Below, one piece after another: positions 31,956-40,128 of a stretch of DNA of 42,637 nt. The number at the start of each line of letters is the position of its first letter. The stretch's first letter is position 1. The notes beneath the pieces were generated by a model. That model saw nothing but the letters and a program-made list of their open reading frames with translations. It was not told where the DNA came from and did no database searches. The position numbers and the translations under genes were made by a program. Source of the stretch: Streptomyces inhibens (GTDB lineage: Bacteria; Actinomycetota; Actinomycetes; Streptomycetales; Streptomycetaceae); the NCBI RefSeq assembly GCF_003389455.1, contig NZ_QUAC01000029.1, positions 1-42,637 on the forward strand. The letters run 5' to 3'.

Positions 31956-31970
31956 ATCTCACCGTGAGAT
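31956..31970. promoter_or_regulatory. Perfect 15-bp palindrome between divergent genes
   Basis: ATCTCAC-C-GTGAGAT at 31956-31970 has perfect 7-bp arms. It lies 36 bases before the ATG of the HTH/DUF5919 gene and 123 bases from the start of the divergent tiny-gene operon. This is the size and symmetry expected for a HTH dimer operator, so autoregulation by the neighbour is a reasonable inference. Confidence 0.7.
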
Positions 31971-32005
31971 GACTCTTCATCCCACCGCGATACCGGGGGA
32001 GAATC

Positions 32006-32857
32006 ATGGCGACGGCACTCGCACCAATCGCATTGCCCGAGTGGGCTTGGCAGCGGACCGAAGTTCGCGAAGCCTTACGGGAACGCGACATAGGCGCGGT
32101 GTTCCGCCGCGTCCAGCAATACGGCGGGGCGAGCCAGGCCAGGATTGCCACAGCTGTAGCCATGACACAGGCCCGGGTGAACGAGGTCATCAACGGACGA
32201 CGAGAGATCACGCGCCTTGACGTGTACGAGCGGATCGCAGACGGGCTGAACATGCCTGACGACGCCCGGCATTTGCTCGGCCTTGCACCGGCGCGTGACA
32301 CGCGCAGCGGCGAGCGGGCGTTCGATCTGGCCACATTCCCGGAAGTCGTCCAGGTGTATGCCACTCAAGCCGCCGCCTCCCAGGACATCCAGCAACTTGC
32401 CGCGTCAGCTCGACAGTTGGACGTCCTGGCCGTGCGCGGACTCGGCCTTGTCGGCCTGAAGGACTCCCTGCTCCGTTCGTCACTCACTCGGCGAGAAGGG
32501 CAGCAGACACTGCAACTTCGCGTGTTGTTGCTTGACCCTGGATCGCCCGCCCTTGCCGTGCGCGCGGCCGAAATCGGGGAATCAGCTGAATCGCTCGCCA
32601 GCGGCGTCAAACTGGCCGAGGCTCGCTTGCGTGAGCTGTCGAGCGTTTGCGACCTTCAGGTCTACCGCTACGAGATGCGTCCAACATGGCGCATTATCAG
32701 GCTGGACGACACTCTGTTCGTCTCGTCCTTCGATGTCGGCTGGGAAGGACACGAATCGGCTACCTACAAGGTGATGGAGACGCCAAACGGCCCGCTGTAT
32801 CGAGGGTTTCAGCGAATGTTCACGTCCATGGTCGAAACAGGAAACCGAACCGTCTGA
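32006..32857 (+). CDS. HTH (XRE-type) regulator with DUF5919-like C-terminal domain
   Basis: A 283-residue regulator. The N-terminal XRE-type helix-turn-helix spans about 25-80 (VFRRVQQYGGASQARIATAVAMTQARVNEVINGRREI). After a linker, the C-terminal domain (about 135-275) reads LRVLLLDPGSPALAVRAAEIGES ... SVCDLQVYRYEMRPTWRIIRLDDTLFVSSFDVGWEGHES, which I recognise as the DUF5919 pattern, recalling a phospholipase-D-like fold. Leu24 is TTA (32075-32077). Codon and base composition are less GC-rich than the neighbours. It is followed after 15 bases by a CYTH enzyme gene, so the two probably act together. ATG 32006 is preceded by GGGGGAGAATC. Confidence 0.85.
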   Translation: MATALAPIALPEWAWQRTEVREALRERDIGAVFRRVQQYGGASQARIATAVAMTQARVNEVINGRREITRLDVYERIADGLNMPDDARHLLGLAPARDTRSGERAFDLATFPEVVQVYATQAAASQDIQQLAASARQLDVLAVRGLGLVGLKDSLLRSSLTRREGQQTLQLRVLLLDPGSPALAVRAAEIGESAESLASGVKLAEARLRELSSVCDLQVYRYEMRPTWRIIRLDDTLFVSSFDVGWEGHESATYKVMETPNGPLYRGFQRMFTSMVETGNRTV

Positions 32858-32872
32858 GCGGAGGATCGTGCG

Positions 32873-33436
32873 GTGATTGAAGCAGAGCTGAAAGCACGTG
32901 TCCACGACCCCGAGTACGTCAGGGGGCAGCTTGACCGATTGGTGGAGGGGCGGGCCGAGGTCTATCAAGACACCTACTATGACGACCCGTCGGGAAGCCT
33001 CGGCTCACAGGATCAAGAATTGAGGGTCCGCACGATCCACGGGCCGAACTCGACACGATCCCTTCTCACATACAAGGGCGCCCGGATTGATTCGACTTCC
33101 GGCTCGAAGCCGGAGCACGAAACGCGCGTGGACAACCCGGAGGCCGTTCACGCTATGTTGCACGGACTCGGATACGTACCGGCAATCTCATTCCAGAAAC
33201 GATGCCAGAACTACGAGTTCAGTTCTCATGGGCGCAGCTTTCTCGCCACGCTGGTCCAAGTTCCGGAGATCGACGGAACTTTTCTGGAAGTCGAGACCAT
33301 GGTTCCGGAAGAGAAAGAACTCTCATCAGCGCTTGACGATGTCCGCTCCACCATGGGTGAACTCGGCATCCACACAGACGACTTCACGACAGAGCTCTAC
33401 ACAGACGCCGTAGCAGCCCGGCGTGCCACGAGATGA
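32873..33436 (+). CDS. CYTH-domain protein (class IV adenylate cyclase/ThTPase-like)
   Basis: A 187-residue CYTH domain. The defining ExExK motif is at the very start (IEAELKAR; Glu3, Glu5, Lys7). Further triphosphate-tunnel basic and acidic residues follow: ELRVRTIHG, LTYKGAR, ETRVDNPE, FQKRCQNYEF, FLEVETMV. Such enzymes bind a triphosphate and two metals; members include CyaB-type cyclases, thiamine triphosphatases and polyphosphate-acting enzymes. The start is GTG 32873 after GGAGGA. It directly follows the HTH/DUF5919 regulator. Substrate unknown; a signal-nucleotide role is inferred only from context. Confidence 0.88.
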   Translation: MIEAELKARVHDPEYVRGQLDRLVEGRAEVYQDTYYDDPSGSLGSQDQELRVRTIHGPNSTRSLLTYKGARIDSTSGSKPEHETRVDNPEAVHAMLHGLGYVPAISFQKRCQNYEFSSHGRSFLATLVQVPEIDGTFLEVETMVPEEKELSSALDDVRSTMGELGIHTDDFTTELYTDAVAARRATR

Positions 33437-33517
33437 CGGGCGTACCCGACTCGTGCGGAGAGATCGCCTCCAATCGCCTCACCGGCCACATCCGATGATC
33501 TTGCCAGCAACACCAAT

Positions 33518-33946
33518 TCAAATGATCTGTTCAGAAAATGGGCGTCCCACTTGACCCCATTTGAATGAATAGTCCGAGGTAGCCGGGGTGAAATCTACTC
33601 GAATTCCGATGTCGGGAAGGCCGAATTCTTGACGCAGCCACCCATCCATTGTCAGCGCTGCGACCTCCGGGCGATAGTCGCTCAAGGGGTAACTGTAAGA
33701 ACAGACTTTGATGGCAATGCCGTCAGGACGCAATGCAGATAGACGCTCGGCATGAAGCGAAAGTCCGAACGATAGCCATGCGCAGTCCAACCAGTGCAAC
33801 CCTTGACTCGGCATGATTAGCAAAACATTTCGATGAATCAGGACACTGCCGGCTCGATCGTCGGGAGCAGGAATTGCATCGGCGGCCAAGTCGGCCGCCA
33901 GGCCGCCTACAGCAGTGCGCTTGCGGTACTTGAAAACGTTGCCCAT
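33518..33946 (-). CDS. Candidate immunity protein for the RHS toxin
   Basis: A 142-residue soluble protein starting MGNVFKYRKRTAVGGLAAD, with no recognised domain. The middle (NVLLIMPSQGLHWLDCAWLSFGLSLH) and end (VDFTPATSDYSFKWGQVGRPF) look like a mixed alpha/beta fold. Its ATG lies 9 bases after the stop of the 1604-residue toxin gene in the same direction, exactly where cognate immunity genes sit. The base composition is clearly lower in G/C than most of the window. The immunity role is inferred from position. Confidence 0.75.
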   Translation of the reverse strand: MGNVFKYRKRTAVGGLAADLAADAIPAPDDRAGSVLIHRNVLLIMPSQGLHWLDCAWLSFGLSLHAERLSALRPDGIAIKVCSYSYPLSDYRPEVAALTMDGWLRQEFGLPDIGIRVDFTPATSDYSFKWGQVGRPFSEQII

Positions 33947-33955
33947 GATTGCACC

Positions 33956-36900
33956 TTAATCTCGAAACTTCAGCAAGTGGAATATGGACTTATTGAAGTA
34001 ATGCTCATACCCCATTCCAGTGTGGCCCCGTATGTATTCGTAGTCGTGCGGCACTCCGTCTCCGTACAGCCGGCTATGCCGATCCACGAAATCCTCAGCT
34101 TGACTGGGGCTCATGTCAACGATGTCTGCCTTGCGCATAGCTGCGAAATCATCTGCGGTCACCCTGAAGGTTAGGATTTCAACATCAGCTCCGCGTCCAC
34201 GCAAGCGTTCGGCATAGCTCTCAGCTTCAGCTCTGGATCCCCATGAATATACGCCTTCTCCATATTGCCCCCTAATGTCCTCAGTCGGCCATGGTGTGCC
34301 GTCTCCCCGCAGGCGATGTGCGTTCGCAGGATCTTGCACAGTGTGGAATTCGTGATGGCATGGACTTAGCCCGAGGGGGTCGGTCCAAGTATGGGGGTTC
34401 TGGACGTAAGCGACGGGGTTGGGAGCCGGTTCGAGGCCGAGGGGGTCGGGGCTGAGGTAGCGCGCCGTCGTAGGATCGTATTGGCGGTGGAAGTTGTAGT
34501 GGAGCTGAGTCTCGGCGTCGAAGTATTGCCCGGGCAAGCGAAGTGGCGTGTGCGCTGTAGCTGTGCGGTTCCAGGTCGTGGTGCCCCAAAGCGTGGCCTT
34601 GGTATTCCAGGCGAGAGCGCCATCCTCTGAAACTAGTTCCGTAGGTGTGCCGACGAGGTCGGTGACGATTGCGAAGAAGCGTTGGTCGATGACCTGCTGG
34701 CGTGCATGGGTCAGGTCTGCGGTTGTCGTCTTGCGTTCAGTTTGGGTGAGAGGGGTGAGCCCTTGGTGGTCCCAGGTAAGGGCTATAGATTCGGGAGCGC
34801 CTGCGGTGTGAGTGGTTTGTTCAGTGAGTGTGGGGCCGTTCCAGGTGAAGTCGGTCTGTTCGAGGACTGTTCTCCCGTCGGGGGCCAGACGCTGTTTGGC
34901 TATTCGGCGTCCGGATGGGTCGTAGAGGTAGCGCCACGTCGTACCGTCCGGTGTGACCACTGATGTAAGGCGGTCTTCGGTGTTCCAGGTGTAGTGCCAG
35001 GTGTCGGGTTTGCGGGAGAGGCGGGTTTTTTGGCGGAGAACGACGCGGCCGAGAGGGTCGTGTTCGTAGCGGATGCGGCCGGCGCGGGTGATGTTGGTGC
35101 CGGTGTAGGTGCGGTCGCCTCGGGCTGAGGGGTTGGCGTGGTGGTCGGGCCAGGTGGCATGGGTTTGGTTGCCGGCTTCGTCATAGGCGTAGGTCTCGGT
35201 CCAGTCGGTGGCGTGGACAGCGGTGACGCGACCGGCGCGGTCGAGGTCGAAGGTGCGGGGGCCGGTGTGGGAGTCGTCGATGGCGATGAGGTTGCCATCG
35301 GGGCGGTACGTGTAGGCACGGTAGAGGCGGCGTTGGGCTTCGGCGACGGGGTTGGGCGCTTGGGCTGTTCCCGGAGGGGATTGAAGGGTGCCAGTGCCTG
35401 CGGTGGTGAGGGATTGGGTGGACAGACGGCCGGTGGGGTCCCAGGTGTTGGTGAAAGTGAGGTGGTCACCGATGCTGCGGCTGAGTTCTTGGCCGGCGGC
35501 ATCGTGGTCAAAGGTGAGGGTGTGAACGCCTGTGTTGAGGGCGGTGCGGTTGCCGGCCGGGTCGTAGGTGTAAGTGGTGGTGTGGCCGGTGGGGGTGGTG
35601 CGGGAGGTACGGCGGCCCAGGGCGTCGTAGGTGAACGTCATGGTGCGGCCGTTGACCGTTTCCGCGGTAACGCGCCCCAGGATGTCGCGGGTGTAGGTGA
35701 CGGTGGCGTCCGGGTTAGCCGCCTGGAGGAGCTGGCCGGTTGGGGACTGGGTGTAAGTGGTGGTCAGTCCAGCGGCGTTCTTCTCGGTAATGCGGCCGAG
35801 CGTGTCGCGGGTATAGGTGGTGGTCTCGCCGAGGGTGTTGGTGCGGGTGACCAGTTGCCCGGCGAGGTCGTGGGTGTAGGTGAGGGTGCGGTCGTCGAAG
35901 TCCGACTCGGATATCAAGCGGCCAGCTGGATCGTAGGTGTAGTTCCAGGTCAGGCCTTGGGGGCTGGTGACCTGGGTGAGTCGTAGTTCGGTGTCGTGGG
36001 TGAACTCGTGGCGGCTGCCGTCGGGGTCGGTGCGGGCCGTGAGCACGTCGAAGTGGCCGTATTCGAAGTGAGTGGTCTGGCCGATGGCGTTGGAGTGGGT
36101 GAGGCGGTTGCCCTCGCCGTCGTAGGTCCATTCCTCCGTGGCGCCGGTGGGATCGATGCGGACAGCGAGTTTCCCCGCGACAGACCAGATGTAGTGGGTG
36201 GTCTCGCCCAGGGGGTTGGTGAAGGACGTGGTGCGGCCGAAGGCATCGCGGCGGTAGTGGGTCGTGGCGCCGAGAGGGTCGGTGACTGATACCGGGAGGC
36301 CGGCTTTGTTGCAGTAGAGACGGGTGGTGTTGCCGAGGGCGTCGGTGATCGAGGAGAGGTGGCCTCGGGTGTCATGGGTGTAGGTGGTGGTGGCGCCGGT
36401 GGGGTCGGTGGTTGAGGTGCGGTTGCTGCCAGCGTCGTAGGTGTAGGTCCAGGTGGTGCCATCCGGCCCAGTGACGGTCAGAGGCAGGCCGAGCTCGTTG
36501 TAGGTGGTCGTGGAGGTCGTGCCGTCGGGGAGGGTGACGGCGGTGGGACGGCCCTGGTCGTCGTAGGTGATGTGGGTGGTGCGGCCCAGAGGGTCGGTGG
36601 TGGCCAGGATGCGGTGCTTGGTGTCGCGGACGGTGCGGGTGGTGGCGCCGGTGGGGTCGGTGGTCGCGACTATCTGGTGGTGGTCGTTGACCTGGTAGGT
36701 GATGACCTGGCCCAGGGAGTTGCGGTGCAGGTTGGTGCGTAGCCCTGTCCCTGGGTCGGGGTCGCCCCAGGTGAAGTTGGCGCGGAGGTGGCCTTCGATG
36801 CCGCCTTGTGAGGTGCAGCGGTCCGCTTCGTCGTAGGCGTAGTGGTAGCTGCTGTTGTTGGTGTCGGTCCAGGAGGTGATGCGGCCGGCTTCGTCGTAGG

Positions 36901-38770
36901 TGAAGCGGAGGGGGAGGCCGGAGGCGTTGGTGACGGTGGTGAGGTTGCCCAGGTCGTCGTAGCCGTAGGTGACCAGGAGTTGGTCGCTGCCGTCGGGGGC
37001 GGCGCCGGCCAGGTGGAGGGCGGTGATGCGGCCCTGGTCGGTGGTGAGGAGGAGGCGGTAGCCGGCGCTGTGGGTGATGGCGGTGGGGGTGCCGTCTTCG
37101 GTGTAGTCGAAGGTGTGGTGGTTGCCGCGGCGGTCGGATATCTCGTCGAGGACGGCGAGGTTTTCGGTGTAGGTGGTGAAGTAGCGGCGGGTGCCGGTGA
37201 CCGGGTCGGTGAGGAGGTAGTCGCCGTCCGGGGTGAGTTCGAGGGGTGCGCCGTCGCCCTCGATGGGGAGGGTGGGGACGCCGACCGCGGGGTGGGGGTA
37301 GAGGAGGAAGTTGCCCTCTTCGCCGATGAGGATGACGCCCTCGGCGTCGATCTCCAGGCGCTGGTCGACGGTGGACATCCAGGTCGGGCCGAACCAGCGG
37401 CCCTGACGGTAGGACGACTCGAAGGTGCGGGTGAAGGAGAGCGGGAGGCTGCCGGGGAGGGTGATGTCGGTCTGCGGCAGGTGCATGCGGCCGGTGGCCA
37501 TGTCGATGGGGTCGCTGCCGAAGGTCTTGCACCAGCCGGTGCGAAGCCGGTCCAGGACGGTGCGCTTGCCGCCCTCCTTGGCAGCCGTCCGCGCGGCGGC
37601 CTTGGCGGCGTTCTTCGCACCTGCCTTCGCCACCCCCTTGGCCAGTGCGCCCGCGCCCTTGCCGCCGACCGCGTTGACGATCGCAGCGCTGAACGAGTCG
37701 AACGGGTCGCTGCCCCAGCCCGAGCCGAGCATGCCCTTGGCCGTGTCGATGGGGTGGAGGCCGGCCTGGGCCAGGCCCATGAGCAGGGTGGCGGTGTTGG
37801 CCGAGTACTTCCAGGGGTGGGTGATGTTGTAGGGGTCCAGTGGATTGATCGTCCGGGCCAGCTTGAGGGTGTCGGCCCCGGCCTTGAGAGCGCCGCCGGC
37901 CATATGCACGTGCGCGAGGACGAACGCTTCACCGCCGTCCTTGATGGCTGCGCCCGCCAGCTCCGTGAACGCGGGCTTGTCCGGGGCGTGGGCCAAGGCG
38001 CCCTTGATGGCGTTACGAGCCCGGTCGGCGGCTTCGTTGCGCTGGCTGCGGGCGTCCTTGAGGATGTCTTCGGCGGCCTCGCGGCCCTCCTTGCCCACGT
38101 CGCCGGGGTCGGAGGGAGCCTGCGGTTCGGCGCCCGCGTCGGTGCCCCGTGAGGCGAGGTACTCGTACGCGGAATGACGCTCCCGGTAGCTGTCGTACTG
38201 GGACTCGTACGCACTCCGGGCGCGTTCGGCGGCCTGCTGTGCCTTGCGGTACTTCTCGATCGCGTCGACGGCCTTGCCCTGCGCCCAGGTCACCGTCTCC
38301 GCATACGACTTCAGGGCCTTGGAGGCGTCGTCGCAGGCATCGGCGGCGTGCATCCACTGCTTGGGGTGCATGTCGAACGCCTCGCGGAAGGCGTCGGCGG
38401 CCTTGCCGCTCCAGTGGTGGCCCGAGCCGAGCTTGCGCATGCCGTTGGCGACCCGGTCGAAGGCGGCCGAGAAGTCCTTCAGGTGGGAGGCCGTCTCGTT
38501 GATCTTCTCGACGTCGCCGTGGATGAGCTCCTTGGGGTCTTCGGTCTCACCGAGCTGCCGTTCATCGACGTGGGCGCCCAGGGCGCCGGCCAGGTCGGCG
38601 CCGGCGGAGCGGACGGCGTGTCCGGCGTCGTCGAGACCGACGGTCTCCAGCGCGTCGCCGGCCAGGTCGGAGCCGTGCTCGACCAGCTCGCCCGCGCCGC
38701 GCTCGACGGCATCGGTGAACTTGCTCGCGCCGTCACCTATCGCGTTCAAACCATCGCTGACCCAGCTCAC
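33956..38770 (-). CDS. WXG/RHS polymorphic toxin with C-terminal toxin domain
   Basis: A 1604-residue protein. Residues 1-230 are helical with a WXG motif in GHHWSGKAADAFREAF (about 115), suggesting type VII secretion. A helical/Ala-rich linker precedes a DUF6531 region (about 416, GSDPIDMATGRMHL) and a long array of RHS/YD repeats (about 590-1350; GNLTTVTNASG, YDEAGRI and many others). The conserved RHS end RYLSPDPLGLEPAPNP leads, after PLGLSPC, to a unique 133-residue C-terminal domain (about 1472-1604). That domain has GEGVYSWGSRAEAESYAERL and ends HYFNKSIFHLLKFRD. I suspect an ADP-ribosyltransferase-like fold, at low confidence. It overlaps the WXG-like gene by 4 bases. Confidence 0.9.
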   Translation of the reverse strand: MSWVSDGLNAIGDGASKFTDAVERGAGELVEHGSDLAGDALETVGLDDAGHAVRSAGADLAGALGAHVDERQLGETEDPKELIHGDVEKINETASHLKDFSAAFDRVANGMRKLGSGHHWSGKAADAFREAFDMHPKQWMHAADACDDASKALKSYAETVTWAQGKAVDAIEKYRKAQQAAERARSAYESQYDSYRERHSAYEYLASRGTDAGAEPQAPSDPGDVGKEGREAAEDILKDARSQRNEAADRARNAIKGALAHAPDKPAFTELAGAAIKDGGEAFVLAHVHMAGGALKAGADTLKLARTINPLDPYNITHPWKYSANTATLLMGLAQAGLHPIDTAKGMLGSGWGSDPFDSFSAAIVNAVGGKGAGALAKGVAKAGAKNAAKAAARTAAKEGGKRTVLDRLRTGWCKTFGSDPIDMATGRMHLPQTDITLPGSLPLSFTRTFESSYRQGRWFGPTWMSTVDQRLEIDAEGVILIGEEGNFLLYPHPAVGVPTLPIEGDGAPLELTPDGDYLLTDPVTGTRRYFTTYTENLAVLDEISDRRGNHHTFDYTEDGTPTAITHSAGYRLLLTTDQGRITALHLAGAAPDGSDQLLVTYGYDDLGNLTTVTNASGLPLRFTYDEAGRITSWTDTNNSSYHYAYDEADRCTSQGGIEGHLRANFTWGDPDPGTGLRTNLHRNSLGQVITYQVNDHHQIVATTDPTGATTRTVRDTKHRILATTDPLGRTTHITYDDQGRPTAVTLPDGTTSTTTYNELGLPLTVTGPDGTTWTYTYDAGSNRTSTTDPTGATTTYTHDTRGHLSSITDALGNTTRLYCNKAGLPVSVTDPLGATTHYRRDAFGRTTSFTNPLGETTHYIWSVAGKLAVRIDPTGATEEWTYDGEGNRLTHSNAIGQTTHFEYGHFDVLTARTDPDGSRHEFTHDTELRLTQVTSPQGLTWNYTYDPAGRLISESDFDDRTLTYTHDLAGQLVTRTNTLGETTTYTRDTLGRITEKNAAGLTTTYTQSPTGQLLQAANPDATVTYTRDILGRVTAETVNGRTMTFTYDALGRRTSRTTPTGHTTTYTYDPAGNRTALNTGVHTLTFDHDAAGQELSRSIGDHLTFTNTWDPTGRLSTQSLTTAGTGTLQSPPGTAQAPNPVAEAQRRLYRAYTYRPDGNLIAIDDSHTGPRTFDLDRAGRVTAVHATDWTETYAYDEAGNQTHATWPDHHANPSARGDRTYTGTNITRAGRIRYEHDPLGRVVLRQKTRLSRKPDTWHYTWNTEDRLTSVVTPDGTTWRYLYDPSGRRIAKQRLAPDGRTVLEQTDFTWNGPTLTEQTTHTAGAPESIALTWDHQGLTPLTQTERKTTTADLTHARQQVIDQRFFAIVTDLVGTPTELVSEDGALAWNTKATLWGTTTWNRTATAHTPLRLPGQYFDAETQLHYNFHRQYDPTTARYLSPDPLGLEPAPNPVAYVQNPHTWTDPLGLSPCHHEFHTVQDPANAHRLRGDGTPWPTEDIRGQYGEGVYSWGSRAEAESYAERLRGRGADVEILTFRVTADDFAAMRKADIVDMSPSQAEDFVDRHSRLYGDGVPHDYEYIRGHTGMGYEHYFNKSIFHLLKFRD

Positions 38771-39378
38771 TTGTTGCCACCCCCCTGACCCTGCGCACCC
38801 TTCGGCTCGTGGAACTTGGTTGTGACCTCGGCGGGATCGTCGAGCGGGTGGGTGATCCGGTCGGGGATCGAATGGAAGTCTTCGGCGGTCTTGTCGGCCG
38901 TATCCACCATCCGCTGATGCGACTCCATCGACTCCTGGGACATCGGGTCGAAGTCGGCGTTGAGGGGGTTGTCCGCGGCGATGTCACCCCAGGACGTCTT
39001 GTGCAGCTGCTCGGCTGTCTTGGACGGGTCGCCGATCGCTGCGTTCGCGGTCTGCTTCAGCGTGTCCGAGACGTACTGCTCCTGCTCGTAGTACATGCCG
39101 GCGGTGATGCCCAGCTTCTTGGAGAATTCGTTGGCGTCCTGCATCAACGTGCGCACGCCCCAGCCCCAGCGGTCGCAGAAGGAGTCGAGGACGGCGGCCA
39201 GGCCGTCGTCGCCGCATTCCATGGTGTCCAGGGATAATTTGTCGAAGCCGCGGCCAAGTTGGGCTTCCAAATCAAAGCCCAGCTCTTTGAGTTCGGCCGT
39301 TGCGGCCTTGATGCCTTTGGTGAGCTGCTCGAAAGCCTCAGGCTCGACCTGGTACCCGTCTCCGCCGATCAGACCCAT
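38767..39378 (-). CDS. WXG100-like helical protein, probable T7SS partner of the toxin
   Basis: A 203-residue mostly helical protein. The N-terminal half has two long helices around a W-x-G turn (FEQLTKGIKAATAELKELG ... FCDRWGWGVRTLMQDANEF), the ESAT-6/WXG-like hairpin. The C-terminal half carries further helices and ends in a Gly/Gln/Lys tail. Such proteins escort or co-secrete LXG/WXG toxins through type VII secretion. Its stop overlaps the toxin start (ATGA, 38767-38770), so the two are coupled. Leu48 is a TTA codon (39235-39237). Function is inferred from architecture and context. Confidence 0.82.
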   Translation of the reverse strand: MGLIGGDGYQVEPEAFEQLTKGIKAATAELKELGFDLEAQLGRGFDKLSLDTMECGDDGLAAVLDSFCDRWGWGVRTLMQDANEFSKKLGITAGMYYEQEQYVSDTLKQTANAAIGDPSKTAEQLHKTSWGDIAADNPLNADFDPMSQESMESHQRMVDTADKTAEDFHSIPDRITHPLDDPAEVTTKFHEPKGAQGQGGGNK

Positions 39379-39380
39379 TC

Positions 39381-39803
39381 CTACGCTTCTCCCCTGTGCC
39401 GTGCGGCGTTGTCCGATATTCCAGCCGTCGATACGTCGATGGCGGCGCTGTCGGGGACGATTCCGGCCACCGGCGGGAAGAGCGCGCCCTGTTCACTGCC
39501 CGCGTCCAGAGCCACCCCGGTTGGTCCCTCGATGGCGGGAATCAGCACGTCAAGGACTCGGGCACCGGACGCGGTCACGTACTGCCACGCGGTGCCGGGC
39601 TCACTGCCGCGGGATAGGGCGAAGCGAGAGAGGGCCTCTTCGTCGGTGAAGGCGTACAGCCAGCGGATGCCGTCCAACTCCGTGGAGAGAAGCGTGTCAT
39701 TGACCGTCGGAATCAAGACATGTGTGCGCCGGAATTCACCTACCAGCGCGGCTGGATCCGGTTGTCCTGCGTGAACTGCCGCTACCTCGTCGGCCAATGA
39801 CAC
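39381..39803 (-). CDS. SseB-family protein
   Basis: A 140-residue protein resembling the SseB N-terminal domain: EEFRR-type helix (LVGEFRRTHVLIPT), strand IRWLYAFTDEEALSRF, and a C-terminal half with ARVLDVLIPAIEGPTGVALDAGSEQGALFPP, the family pattern. In actinobacteria such proteins are frequent neighbours of WXG/RHS toxin genes. It ends 2 bases before the WXG-like gene start, so it leads the toxin operon. The exact role is unknown; an accessory or chaperone function is inferred. Confidence 0.8.
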   Translation of the reverse strand: MSLADEVAAVHAGQPDPAALVGEFRRTHVLIPTVNDTLLSTELDGIRWLYAFTDEEALSRFALSRGSEPGTAWQYVTASGARVLDVLIPAIEGPTGVALDAGSEQGALFPPVAGIVPDSAAIDVSTAGISDNAARHRGEA

Positions 39804-40043
39804 AGCGGGCCCCTCCCCCGATTTTCACCTCAACTGCTCGGACCACTCTGGCATACGGCACTGACAACGCCGCCGGAGACACTCGGAGGGGAAACCGGTC
39901 GCCGGTTCCTTTTATTTTCAAATAGGGGTGTGAGTGAGTGGGTGATAAATGGGGGGAGTTGGGAGGAGCTGATTACTTTGGGCGGGAATGGCACCGGCCG
40001 CGGCGGCCCGATGGGTGGTGGGGGTGACGCCGCTTGCTCAACG

Positions 40044-40128
40044 CTTCCGCCAGAACGACACCCTCGCCCTCCGCCCTGCTCAGTCGCCGCCGAGCAAGCT
40101 GCGTGCGATGGCGTCGTTCTGGCGGAAG
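40044..40128. repeat. 16-bp inverted repeat straddling a stop codon
   Basis: CTTCCGCCAGAACGAC (40044-40059) is the exact reverse complement of 40113-40128, 53 bases away. The right arm lies within the last codons of the FAD/NAD(P)-binding gene (encoding FRQND), and the left arm lies beyond its stop (40080). It may act as a terminator with a large loop or be a fragment of coding sequence duplicated in inverse orientation. Confidence 0.75.

Noticed and set aside
36842..38152. A 436-codon plus-strand frame opposite the RHS toxin
   Set aside because: Its Val/Gly/Glu-rich composition is the complement of the RHS coding strand. No domain or ribosome binding site is visible, and the minus-strand toxin frame explains the region.
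39905..40030. G-rich plus-strand stretch as a G-quadruplex
   Set aside because: G-runs are present (GGGGGG, GGG), but spacing is irregular and the region is a plain intergenic gap. Chance is likely in a high-GC genome; no supporting context.
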